A DNA stretch of 64,000 nt from Gordonia zhenghanii. GTDB lineage: Bacteria; Actinomycetota; Actinomycetes; Mycobacteriales; Mycobacteriaceae. Below the pieces are notes generated by a model. The model did no database searches. It was not told where the DNA came from and saw nothing but the letters and a program-made list of their open reading frames with translations. The position numbers and the translations under genes were made by a program. Shown one piece after another: positions 37,554 to 45,481 of this stretch. The DNA is taken from contig NZ_JAKKOQ010000001.1 of the NCBI RefSeq assembly GCF_021738965.1, forward strand, positions 496,001-560,000, read 5' to 3'. Position 1 is the stretch's first letter. The number at the start of each line of letters is the position of its first letter.

Positions 37554-38777
37554 TCACCGACTGGCAGCGCGCCTGCGCAACTCAGCCTTCGCGAGCGAGT
37601 TCTTGTGGACTTCGTCTGGACCGTCCGCGAAGCGCAGGGTGCGGATGCCCGCGTATGCCGCAGCGAGTGGGAAGTCCTGTGAGACACCGCCTGCGCCGTG
37701 CACCTGGATGGCTTTGTCGAGGATCCACTGGACGGTCGTCGGCGTAGCGATCTTGATCGCCTGGATCTCACCGTGCGCACCCTTGTTGCCGACGGTGTCC
37801 ATGAGCCACGCTGTCTTGAGCACCAGTAGACGCAGTTGTTCGATGCGCACTCGAGACTCGGCGATCCAGTCCCGGATCACCCCCTGCTCGGCGAGCGGGC
37901 GGCCGAATGCGACGCGATCGGTCGCGCGGTCGCACATCGCCTCGATCGCCCGCTCGGCGAGGCCGATCGCCCGCATGCAGTGGTGGATGCGACCCGGCCC
38001 CAGCCGGGCCTGGGCAATGGCGAAACCGTCCCCCTCGTTCGCGATCACGTTCGTGACCGGCACCCGGACGTCGGTGAACCTCAGTTCCGCATGGCCGCCG
38101 TGACTGTGATCGTCGTATCCGAAGACCTCCATGCCGCGGACCACGTCGAGGCCAGGGGTGTCACGTGGGACGAGCACCTGCGACTGCTGACGGTGACGCG
38201 GCGCATCCGGGTCGGTCTTGCCCATCACGATGAGGACCTTCGCATTGGGGTTCATCGCCCCGGTGATCCACCATTTACGACCGTTGATGACATAGTCGTC
38301 GCCGTCCCGACGGATCGACAGCTCGATGTTCGTGGCGTCCGAGCTCGCGACGTCGGGCTCGGTCATGGCGAACGCCGACCGGATGTCGCCGTCGAGCAAC
38401 GGCTGCAGCCACTGGGTCTGCTGCTCGGCCGTGCCGAACTCGTTGAGCACCTCCATGTTGCCGGTGTCCGGGGCCGCGCAGTTGAAGACGGCTGGCGCCA
38501 GATTGCCGCTGCGGCCGGTGATCTCGGCGATCGGCGCGTACTGCAGGTTGGTCAGCCCCGCACCGTTCTCGCCCGGCAGGAAGAAGTTCCAGAAGCCGCG
38601 AGCCTTCGCTTCGGCGCGCAACTCCGCCAGGATCGGCGCACTGTCCCACGCCCATTTGTCGTCGAGCTCGGCGAGCTGATCGTCGAACACCTTCTCGGCC
38701 GGATACACGTGCGAGTCCGTGAACTCGGTGACCCCGTCGATCAGTTCGCGAGTCGAGTCGTCGAAAGCGAAATCCAT
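37554..38777 (-). CDS. Acyl-CoA dehydrogenase, ACAD10/11-like
   Basis: 407 residues: N-terminal helical domain ([19 protein letters not shown]), middle domain with [20 protein letters not shown] and [19 protein letters not shown], and C-terminal domain with [20 protein letters not shown] and [20 protein letters not shown]. The [12 protein letters not shown] motif and an MNP after ITGA are typical of the ACAD10/11 branch. It starts one base after the stop of the kinase-like gene. In vertebrate ACAD10/11 the two activities are fused; kinase plus dehydrogenase handles 4-hydroxyacyl-CoA by phosphorylation and elimination. I infer a similar role for this pair. Last gene of a four-gene operon. Confidence 0.88.
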   Translation of the reverse strand: MDFAFDDSTRELIDGVTEFTDSHVYPAEKVFDDQLAELDDKWAWDSAPILAELRAEAKARGFWNFFLPGENGAGLTNLQYAPIAEITGRSGNLAPAVFNCAAPDTGNMEVLNEFGTAEQQTQWLQPLLDGDIRSAFAMTEPDVASSDATNIELSIRRDGDDYVINGRKWWITGAMNPNAKVLIVMGKTDPDAPRHRQQSQVLVPRDTPGLDVVRGMEVFGYDDHSHGGHAELRFTDVRVPVTNVIANEGDGFAIAQARLGPGRIHHCMRAIGLAERAIEAMCDRATDRVAFGRPLAEQGVIRDWIAESRVRIEQLRLLVLKTAWLMDTVGNKGAHGEIQAIKIATPTTVQWILDKAIQVHGAGGVSQDFPLAAAYAGIRTLRFADGPDEVHKNSLAKAELRRRAASR

Positions 38778-38778
38778 G

Positions 38779-39813
38779 TCAGTTCTCCTTCAGTGCCGCG
38801 ACACCGGCGTCCAACAGTCCGAACACTCCGTCGCCGAGCTGGGAGAACCCGTCGCCGACCGTCTGCCCGTTCACATACCGGTAGTGGATGCCCTCGACGA
38901 TGCCTGCCAGTTTGAAGCAGCCGAGAGCGATGTAGAAGCCGAGGTCGCCGAGATCCCGGTCGCTCCCCGCTGCGTACCGTTCGACGATCTCGCGCTCGCT
39001 CAGATAGCCCGGCGCCGCGGTGGCGTCGGTGACCGCGCCCGGTGTGATCTCGGCAAGCCGCCCGTAGATGAGCATGAGTGCGAGATCGGTGAGCGAGTCA
39101 CCGATCGTCGACAGCTCCCAGTCGACGACCGCCCCCATCTCGTCCCCCGGCGTGACGAGGACGTTGTCGAGGCGATAGTCGCCGTGGACGATGCCGGGCG
39201 CAGTGTCGGCAGGCACCCGCTCGGAGAGCATCCTGTACAGCTTCTCCATCGCCGGGATCTCCCGCGTGTGCGCGGCGTCGAACTGTTTGCGCCACCGCCG
39301 GACCTGACGGCCGAGGAAGCCCTCCGGTCGTCCCGCATCGGCCAGTCCCACGTCTGCGGGGTCAACCCGGTGCAGTTCGACGAGGGTGTCGACGAGTCGC
39401 TCGGAGATCACCCGGGTCCGCTGCGGACCGAGTGCCGCGAGCTCGCTCTTCGCCCGATACGGCACACCGTCGATCTCGGACATCACGTAGAACGGTGCCC
39501 CGAGGACGTCAGGGTCGTCGCACATCGCGTACATGGTCGGGACCGGGACCGCAGTGTGTTCCAGAGCGGACATCATCCGGTACTCGCGGCCCATGTCGTG
39601 AGCGGTGGCCAGGAGGTGACCGACGGGTGGGCGACGCAGGATCCACGACGATGAGCCGTCCGAGATGCGGTACGTCAGATTCGATTTGCCACCAGCGATC
39701 AGAGTCGCGGTCAGATCCGAGCCCGCACCGGCCACGTGGTGGGGCAACCAGTCGCCGAGGACGGCCAGATCGAGTCCGGGATGATCAGATTCGGGGTGAT
39801 CAGATTCGGTCAT
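38779..39813 (-). CDS. APH-family phosphotransferase (acyl-CoA hydroxyl kinase candidate)
   Basis: 344 residues with a choline/aminoglycoside kinase fold: [20 protein letters not shown] (nucleotide loop), [20 protein letters not shown], the catalytic loop [16 protein letters not shown] (catalytic Asp and metal-binding Asn) and the metal site [16 protein letters not shown]. It belongs with the ACAD10/11 N-terminal domain and with LvaA of levulinate catabolism, not with antibiotic-resistance kinases. The N-terminus begins with a duplicated S-D-H-P-E/G encoded by a 15-bp tandem repeat. The ATG overlaps the MaoC stop by one base. Confidence 0.87.
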   Translation of the reverse strand: MTESDHPESDHPGLDLAVLGDWLPHHVAGAGSDLTATLIAGGKSNLTYRISDGSSSWILRRPPVGHLLATAHDMGREYRMMSALEHTAVPVPTMYAMCDDPDVLGAPFYVMSEIDGVPYRAKSELAALGPQRTRVISERLVDTLVELHRVDPADVGLADAGRPEGFLGRQVRRWRKQFDAAHTREIPAMEKLYRMLSERVPADTAPGIVHGDYRLDNVLVTPGDEMGAVVDWELSTIGDSLTDLALMLIYGRLAEITPGAVTDATAAPGYLSEREIVERYAAGSDRDLGDLGFYIALGCFKLAGIVEGIHYRYVNGQTVGDGFSQLGDGVFGLLDAGVAALKEN

Positions 39814-40265
39814 CAGAACGCGATCACCGAGACGGTCTCGGCCACGCAGGCGGGCTTGTCACCGCCTTCGCGTTCGACCGTCACCCGGTTCACCACCTGA
39901 AAGCCGGCGCCGGTCGCGGTCACCGAGACGATCTCGACACCCGCGCGCACTCGTGAGCCGACCGGCACCGGCGACGGAAACCGCACCTTGTTGCTGCCGT
40001 AGTTGACGCCCATCGTCGAGCCCTCGACCTTGTAGACCTGCCACGACAGCATCGGGATCAGCGACACCGTCAGGTATCCGTGCGCGATGGTCGACCCGAA
40101 CGGCCCAGCGGCCGCTCGGGCCGGATCGACGTGGATCCACTGGTTGTCACCGGTCGCCTCCGCGAATCGGTCGATGCGTTCCTGGTCTATCTGCACCCAA
40201 TCGGAGTACCCGAGGTGAGTGCCGACCGCGGCTTCGAGCTCGTCCGGTCCGTTGAGGATCTTCAT
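39813..40265 (-). CDS. MaoC-like (R)-specific enoyl-CoA hydratase (HtdZ/Rv0130 type)
   Basis: 150 residues, single hot-dog domain. The hydratase-2 motif is intact: QERIDRFAEATGDNQWIHVD (catalytic Asp and His) followed by GPFGSTIAHGYLTVSLIPML. It matches the size and layout of M. tuberculosis Rv0130 (HtdZ), which hydrates 2-enoyl-CoA. Position between a short-chain dehydrogenase and the kinase/dehydrogenase pair puts it in a beta-oxidation-like route for hydroxy or branched acids. Confidence 0.9.
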   Translation of the reverse strand: MKILNGPDELEAAVGTHLGYSDWVQIDQERIDRFAEATGDNQWIHVDPARAAAGPFGSTIAHGYLTVSLIPMLSWQVYKVEGSTMGVNYGSNKVRFPSPVPVGSRVRAGVEIVSVTATGAGFQVVNRVTVEREGGDKPACVAETVSVIAF

Positions 40266-40301
40266 CTGCGACTCCTGTGTCGTGTCTCGGTACGGCTGTC
40301 G

Positions 40302-41057
40302 TCAGTCTTTGGGTCCGCCCGCGACGTACAACACCTGCCCGGAGACGAAGCCCGCCCCCTCGCTCGCATAGAAGCTGACGGCGTGCGCGATGTCCGCGGG
40401 CTCGCCGACGCGCTGCACGGGGATCTCCTTGGCCATCGCGGCCTTGAAGTCGTCGAAGCTCATCCCGATCCGTTCGGCCGTCGCGGCCGTCATGTCGGTC
40501 GCGATGAAGCCGGGGGCGATCGCGTTGGCAGTGACGCCGAAACGACCGAGTTCGAGCGCGAGAGTCTTAGTCAGGCCCTGCATGCCTGCCTTGGCAGCCG
40601 AATAGTTCGCCTGCCCCCGGTTGCCGAGCGCCGACGTCGACGAGAGGTTGACGATGCGGCCCCACCCTTCCTTCGTCTGGTAGTTCTGCACCTCTCGCGA
40701 CATCAGGAACGCACCGCGCAGGTGGACGCCCATCACCGCGTCCCAGTCGGACACCGTCATCTTGAACAGCAGGTTGTCGCGGATGATGCCCGCATTGTTG
40801 ACGAGGATGGTCGGCGCACCGAGTTCGGCGGCGACGCGACTGACGGCGGCCTCCACAGCGACCTCGTCCGACACGTCGGCTCCGACGGCCAGCGCCCGGC
40901 CCCCGGCCACGACGATCTCGTCGACGACCTTCTGGCATGCCGCCTCGTCGAGATCGAGCACTGCAACGGCGTGACCGTCGGCCGCGAGTCGGCGAGCGAC
41001 CTCTGCTCCGATGCCGCGTGCTGCGCCGGTGACGATGGCTGTCCGCTGAGTGGTCAT
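40302..41057 (-). CDS. Short-chain dehydrogenase/reductase (FabG-like 3-oxoacyl reductase)
   Basis: 251 residues, classical SDR. NAD(P) motif TGAARGIGAEVARRLAADG, an Asp at the end of beta-2 (VAVLDLDEAAC) that favours NAD(H), NNAG, catalytic Ser in VNLSSTSALGNRGQ and Y-S-A-A-K (YSAAKAGMQGL). Close to FabG-type 3-ketoacyl-CoA/ACP reductases. First gene of the operon SDR-MaoC-APH-ACAD, beginning 24 bp from a perfect 14-bp palindrome that probably is its operator. Confidence 0.9.
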   Translation of the reverse strand: MTTQRTAIVTGAARGIGAEVARRLAADGHAVAVLDLDEAACQKVVDEIVVAGGRALAVGADVSDEVAVEAAVSRVAAELGAPTILVNNAGIIRDNLLFKMTVSDWDAVMGVHLRGAFLMSREVQNYQTKEGWGRIVNLSSTSALGNRGQANYSAAKAGMQGLTKTLALELGRFGVTANAIAPGFIATDMTAATAERIGMSFDDFKAAMAKEIPVQRVGEPADIAHAVSFYASEGAGFVSGQVLYVAGGPKD

Positions 41058-41080
41058 GAGCTCTCCTTATCGAGGCCGAG

Positions 41081-41094
41081 TAAGCGATCGCTTA
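41081..41094. promoter_or_regulatory. Perfect 14-bp palindrome TAAGCGATCGCTTA
   Basis: TAAGCGATCGCTTA lies 24 bp upstream of the SDR start codon and 46 bp past the end of the AraC-type gene, inside the SDR-operon promoter. Dyads of this kind (A-A-G-C-G-n-n-C-G-C-T-T) are typical operators of TetR-family regulators of fatty-acid or alkanoate catabolism. No TetR gene adjoins it, so the regulator would be encoded elsewhere. Confidence 0.65.
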
Positions 41095-41139
41095 TTTTCT
41101 ACGCTCACTATGCCGGAGGGTGTGACCATCGTCAACAGG

Positions 41140-42231
41140 CTACGAACCCGTCGACGGCGTGACCTGGTGTCGGTAGTCGATGGGCCCGACGCCGTACCGC
41201 GATTTGAACCGGTTGCGAAAGGTTGCGACAGAGCGGAATCCGGACGCAGCCGAGACACTCCCGATCGGCAGCCACGGGTTCGACACGAGCATCTCCCGCG
41301 CAGTCCCGACACGGGCATCGGCGATCCTGGCCGCCAACGACTGATCGGTGTGCTCGAACAGGCGATACAGCTGACGACGGGACAGATGGAGTTCCACGGC
41401 GATACTGTCGGGGGTGAAGTCCGGATCACGGTGCCTGCGCGCGATGAGGTCGAGCACGACCTGGTGATGAAAGAGCGTGTCGTCCTGAAGGCGATAGTCG
41501 TGGTCGCATGCCAGTTCCGCCAGCGCAGCGGTGAACAGATCGACGGCTGCCAGTTCCGCGTCCGCCGACGGCGCCGGGCCGTCGAGCGCCGCAGTGTCGG
41601 CAGCGAACCGGCGAGCGAAGCCTGCGGCCGCCCGGGCGAGCGGAGTCTGTTTGCTGACCGGTCGACGAGGCTGCTCGGCGAGGCGTCGATGCCTGCCGAG
41701 CATGGCGAGCGGGATCACGTGACCGCACGGATCGGTGACTGCGGAAGCGCTGAGTGTGAACGGGCTCGTCGTCGCGACGAACACGAGATCGCCTGCCGAG
41801 TACTCGAACTCCTGACCCGCCTGCCGCACAACGGTCCGTCCTCGCATGGAGGTGACGGCGACCATCAGGAGTTCGTACGGCTCAGCGGCGATACGTTCGA
41901 GCGTCCGCTCCGTGCGAGCCGCCGAATGCAGGGCGCAGTACGACGCGGTCATCGACATTCGACGATCGAAGCGAACCGCCCGGAACTCGTCGGCGTCGGC
42001 CGGAACGATGTCGAGACCGCTCTGCCATTCGCGCAGGCCTGCGGTACCCGCGAAATGAGTGGGCCGAGCCAGTCGCTTACGGTCGACGCCTAGTCGCGCC
42101 TCCCACGCCGCGACGAGACGCGGCGTGAGTTGAGTTGCCGGCTCAGCGGATTCACGGACCCGACCGGCCATCCTAGCCTGCATCGGGCTGGTCGGCATCG
42201 AGCGCGTGGGAGCATAGTTCAACGTCGTCAT
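41140..42231 (-). CDS. AraC-family transcriptional regulator (AraC-binding-like domain)
   Basis: 363 residues. The N-terminal cupin-like ligand domain (about 60-210: VRFDRRMSMTASYCALHSAA, VRQAGQEFEYSAGDLVFVAT) belongs to the AraC_binding_2 type of FeaR/OruR-like proteins. The C-terminal double helix-turn-helix (about 265-355) has VELHLSRRQLYRLFEHTDQS and VSAASGFRSVATFRNRFKSRYGVGP. Transcription runs the same way as the SDR operon, which lies downstream of it with reading direction shared but its own palindromic promoter between. GTCAT-AC-ATGAC, a small palindrome, covers the start codon region (about 42227-42238) and may be an autoregulatory site. Confidence 0.85.
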   Translation of the reverse strand: MTTLNYAPTRSMPTSPMQARMAGRVRESAEPATQLTPRLVAAWEARLGVDRKRLARPTHFAGTAGLREWQSGLDIVPADADEFRAVRFDRRMSMTASYCALHSAARTERTLERIAAEPYELLMVAVTSMRGRTVVRQAGQEFEYSAGDLVFVATTSPFTLSASAVTDPCGHVIPLAMLGRHRRLAEQPRRPVSKQTPLARAAAGFARRFAADTAALDGPAPSADAELAAVDLFTAALAELACDHDYRLQDDTLFHHQVVLDLIARRHRDPDFTPDSIAVELHLSRRQLYRLFEHTDQSLAARIADARVGTAREMLVSNPWLPIGSVSAASGFRSVATFRNRFKSRYGVGPIDYRHQVTPSTGS

Positions 42232-42436
42232 ACATGACCTCGATCAGTCGTCACGATCTACAGTCGGCGGGGAGGGAGCCGAGGCGAATACCGCCAAGAC
42301 GGACATTACTTCCACTTCGGCCGTCCAGGGACGATTCCCCAAAAACCAGATCGGCCGATCAGAAATGCCGCACGGTAAAGTGAACCCGCGCACAGCACAC
42401 CGGCCCCGATTCCCGCCTCGTCCGAGGAGCAGACAG

Positions 42437-43042
42437 TTGACCCGACCGCCACCCCCGAACAATCCCGAAGAGCCCGGGGCCAGCAGCAACGGCGGCTTTG
42501 ACAACAGCGGCTACGACAACAGCGGCTACGACAACGGGGGCTATCCCGACCAGTCGGCTCCACACGACATGACGCAGACGCCGTACGGAGCGATCCCGAA
42601 CGACTTGTACAGCGGCTCCCCCGGCGCCGCGACGGCGACCGCAGGCGCGACCGCGGCCGCCCGTCGCATGCAGATCATCGCGACACTCGCGTGTGTCGCC
42701 GCGGCGCTCGTGATCATCGCGTTCTTCCTCGTCGGCAATAAGGGCGGCGACAAGGAACCTGCACAGACGGTCACCAACGCCGTCACCGAGACCCAGACCG
42801 AGACCGCGGCGGGCGATGGCGCCACCGTCACCCGCACGGAGACCACGACGGCCACGCGGACGCAGGACAACACCGAGACCGAGCACCGGACCGGAACTCG
42901 CACCGTCACCGACACCCGGACCGTCACGCGGACGGCTACCGAGACGGAGACCGTGACCGTGGAGACGCCTGCCCCGGCCGACGGCGAGGGCACCGGGGAC
43001 GACGCCAGCGCATCCGTCACCATCGGCGGCGAAGAGCGCTAA
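42437..43042 (+). CDS. Single-pass membrane protein with Thr/Glu-rich extracytoplasmic tail
   Basis: 201 residues from TTG, supported by GAGGAG seven bases upstream. Layout: a Pro/Asn/Gly/Tyr-rich N-terminus with three tandem repeats (S/G-G-Y-D-N from an 18-bp DNA repeat), one membrane helix (about 80-100, IIATLACVAAALVIIAFFLV), and an outside tail of about 95 residues made almost entirely of Thr, Glu, Val and Arg (RTVTDTRTVTRTATETETVT). Such Thr-rich stalks in actinobacteria are often O-mannosylated. No function recognised. The 205 bp upstream (42232-42436) form the divergent promoter region with the AraC gene. Confidence 0.72.
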   Translation: MTRPPPPNNPEEPGASSNGGFDNSGYDNSGYDNGGYPDQSAPHDMTQTPYGAIPNDLYSGSPGAATATAGATAAARRMQIIATLACVAAALVIIAFFLVGNKGGDKEPAQTVTNAVTETQTETAAGDGATVTRTETTTATRTQDNTETEHRTGTRTVTDTRTVTRTATETETVTVETPAPADGEGTGDDASASVTIGGEER

Positions 43043-43080
43043 CCCAGTCTTTAGTTAACCCGGTCTTTAGTTAGCCCAGT
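43040..43080. repeat. Two and a half 16-bp tandem units carrying both convergent stop codons
   Basis: TAACCCAGTCTTTAGT, TAACCCGGTCTTTAGT and a partial TAGCCCAGT follow in tandem. The TAA that ends the Thr-rich protein is the start of unit 1 and the TAA that ends fgd on the other strand lies where units 2 and 3 meet. Confidence 0.85.
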
Positions 43081-44081
43081 GCACGCAGCTGCGGCACCAC
43101 GTCCTCGGTGAACGCTTCCAGGAAGCGGCGCTGGTCGGCACCCGGGTTGTGGAAGACGAGGTGGTTCAGGCCTGCGTCCAAGTACGGCTTGATCTGAGCG
43201 ACGGCGTCGTCGGGGTTCGACGCGACGATCCACCGCTTCGCGACCTGCTCGATGGGCAGTTCGTCCGCCAGACGTTCCATCTCGACCGACGAGTTGACGC
43301 TGTGCTTCTGTTCCGGCGTCAACGACAGCGGAGCCCAGAACCGCGTCTGCTCCAACGCACGGTCGGGGTCGCGGTCGTACGAGATCTTGATCTCGATCAT
43401 CCGGTCGATCGCGTCGAAGTCGCGCTCGGCCTTGGCTGCGCCTTCTTTGACCGCGGGGATCAGCTTGTCGGTGTAGAGCTCCATGCCCTTGCCCGACGTG
43501 CAGATGAATCCGTCGCCCGCACGACCGGCGTACCGGGCGACCACGGGGCCGCCTGCCGCGATGTAGACGGGGATCGGGGTGTCGGGGACGTCGTACATGT
43601 ACGCGTCCTGGGTGGAGTAGAAGTCGCCGTCGAAGTCGACCTTGTCGCCGGTCCACAGCTCCCGCATCAGGCGGACCGATTCCCGCAGTCGGGCGAACCG
43701 CTCTTTGAACTCGGGCCAGTCGCCGCGGAATCCGGTCGCGTACTCGTTCAATGCCTCGCCGGTTCCGACTCCGAGCATCACCCGGTCGGGGAACAGACAG
43801 CCCATCGTCGCGAACGCCTGCGCGATCACGGCCGGGTTGTAGCGGAACGTGGGGGTCAGCACCGAGGTGCCCATCTGCAGTCGCTCGGTGCGTTCGCCGA
43901 CTGCAGCCATCCACGCGAGCGAGAACGGCGCGTGACCGCCGTTGTGCCGCCACGGCTGGAAGTGGTCGCTGACCGTGACCGAGTCCAGTCCGAACTCTTC
44001 GGCGGCCATCCCGAGTTCGACGAGGTCACGAGGGCCGAACTGTTCAGCCGAAGCCTTCAATCCGAGTTTGAGCGATGCCAT
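43071..44081 (-). CDS. fgd: F420-dependent glucose-6-phosphate dehydrogenase
   Basis: 336 residues, luciferase-like (beta/alpha)8 barrel. It oxidises glucose 6-phosphate and reduces coenzyme F420, the main source of F420H2 in mycobacteria and relatives. Active-site residues known for FGD1 are present: His in TVSDHFQPW (His40, Trp44) and Glu in [16 protein letters not shown] (Glu109); phosphate-binding Lys and Arg lie in VMLGV to [11 protein letters not shown]. Length equals M. tuberculosis FGD1 (336). GGAG lies before the ATG. Its presence shows that the organism makes F420. Confidence 0.96.
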   Translation of the reverse strand: MASLKLGLKASAEQFGPRDLVELGMAAEEFGLDSVTVSDHFQPWRHNGGHAPFSLAWMAAVGERTERLQMGTSVLTPTFRYNPAVIAQAFATMGCLFPDRVMLGVGTGEALNEYATGFRGDWPEFKERFARLRESVRLMRELWTGDKVDFDGDFYSTQDAYMYDVPDTPIPVYIAAGGPVVARYAGRAGDGFICTSGKGMELYTDKLIPAVKEGAAKAERDFDAIDRMIEIKISYDRDPDRALEQTRFWAPLSLTPEQKHSVNSSVEMERLADELPIEQVAKRWIVASNPDDAVAQIKPYLDAGLNHLVFHNPGADQRRFLEAFTEDVVPQLRALG

Positions 44082-44118
44082 GCTTCTCCTTCGAGGGTGG
44101 GTGGGGTGGCCGGACTCG

Positions 44119-45303
44119 TCAGCGGAAGGCGTCGAATCCGGTGAGTGCCTTGCCGATCATCAGTTGGTGCATCTCGCTGGTGCCCTCGTAGGTGAGGACC
44201 GACTCCAGGTTGTTCGCGTGCCGGATCACCGGGTACTCGAGAGTGATTCCGTTGGCGCCCAGGATCGTCCGGCACTCGCGTGCGATCGCGATCGCCTCCC
44301 GGACGTTGTTGAGCTTGCCGAGACTGATCTGCTCGGGACGGATCGACCCGGCGTCCTTCAGTCGGCCGAGATGGACGGCGAGCAGGAACGACTTACCGAC
44401 CTCCACCGCCATGTCGGCGAGTTTCGCCTGGGTGAGCTGGAAGCCCCCGAGCGGTTTGTCGAACACTTCGCGCTCGTCCGCGTAGCGGAGCGCGGTCTCG
44501 AGGCTGTCCCGGGCGGCGCCGACCGCGCCGAACACGATGCCGAAACGCGCTTCGTTGAGACAACTGAGCGGGCCCCGCAGTCCCTCGACGCCGGGCAGGA
44601 CGGCGTCGGCGGGCAACCGGACGTCCTGCAGGACGAGTTCGCCGGTCACCGACGCGCGCAGCGACATCTTGCGGGTGATCTCGTTGGCCGAGAACCCCGG
44701 GGTGTCGGTGGGGACGACGAAACCGCGAATGCCCCGGCCCGGTCGGTCCGGATCGGTCTGTGCCCAGACGACGGCGACGTCCGCGACGCTGCCGTTGGTG
44801 ATCCACATCTTGGCTCCGTTGAGGATCCAGTCGTCACCGTCGCGGCGCGCGGTGGTGCGCATCCCCGCCGGGTTGGAGCCGAAGTCGGGTTCGGTGAGCC
44901 CGAAGCAGCCGATCGCCTCGCCGCGCGCCATCGGAGGCAGCCAGGTCTCCTTCTGCTCGTCGCTGCCGAACTCGTGGATCGCGAACATCGACAGCGAGCC
45001 CTGCACCGAGATGAAGCTGCGCAGTCCGCTGTCGACGGCTTCGGCCTCCATGCACGCCAGACCGTAGGCGGTAGCCGATGTCCCCGCGCATCCGTAACCC
45101 TCCAGATGCATGCCGAACAGTCCGAGTTCGCCGAGCTCGAGTGCGAGCTCCCGAACCGGGAGGGTGCCGTCCTCGAACCAGCCCGCGATGTTCGGGCGCA
45201 GGCTCTTGGCTCCGTATGCGGCGACGGTGTCGACGATCGCCCGTTCCTCGTCGTCGAGTAGTCCCGCGAATCCGAACAGCTCGTCCACACTGCTGTGCGC
45301 CAT
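44119..45303 (-). CDS. Acyl-CoA dehydrogenase, FadE7/glutaryl-CoA dehydrogenase-like
   Basis: 394 residues: [20 protein letters not shown] (FAD/substrate loop), [62 protein letters not shown] and the C-terminal [23 protein letters not shown], where the Glu of YEGTSE is the catalytic base. The Y-E-G-T-S-E-M-H pattern and the 394-residue length match FadE7 (Rv0400c) and the glutaryl-CoA dehydrogenase branch. [15 protein letters not shown] is preferred over a GTG 57 bp upstream. Likely forms a transcript with fgd, which starts 37 bp downstream. Confidence 0.9.
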   Translation of the reverse strand: MAHSSVDELFGFAGLLDDEERAIVDTVAAYGAKSLRPNIAGWFEDGTLPVRELALELGELGLFGMHLEGYGCAGTSATAYGLACMEAEAVDSGLRSFISVQGSLSMFAIHEFGSDEQKETWLPPMARGEAIGCFGLTEPDFGSNPAGMRTTARRDGDDWILNGAKMWITNGSVADVAVVWAQTDPDRPGRGIRGFVVPTDTPGFSANEITRKMSLRASVTGELVLQDVRLPADAVLPGVEGLRGPLSCLNEARFGIVFGAVGAARDSLETALRYADEREVFDKPLGGFQLTQAKLADMAVEVGKSFLLAVHLGRLKDAGSIRPEQISLGKLNNVREAIAIARECRTILGANGITLEYPVIRHANNLESVLTYEGTSEMHQLMIGKALTGFDAFR

Positions 45304-45481
45304 AGGCTTCTCGTCTCCTGTTCCGGCGGAGTCCGCCGTCGATCGAGTGTCGGTTCTCACCTTACGACTGCTGCCGAACTCGCCGCGCTGCGAGGGAGCG
45401 GACGCTGAGGCATCATTATCGTGTCGCGCCGCGACATCTGTGACACGCCGACATCTCGACTGCTCTCCGGAGGACTACCCC

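Noticed and set aside
38779..39813. Aminoglycoside-resistance kinase
   Set aside because: The APH fold alone does not imply resistance; its operon with acyl-CoA enzymes and ACAD10-like sequence point to CoA-ester metabolism.
45110..45481. Upstream extension of the Pls-like frame
   Set aside because: It overlaps the divergent FadE7-like gene antisense and shows no family similarity, whereas GGAGG precedes the GTG at 45482.
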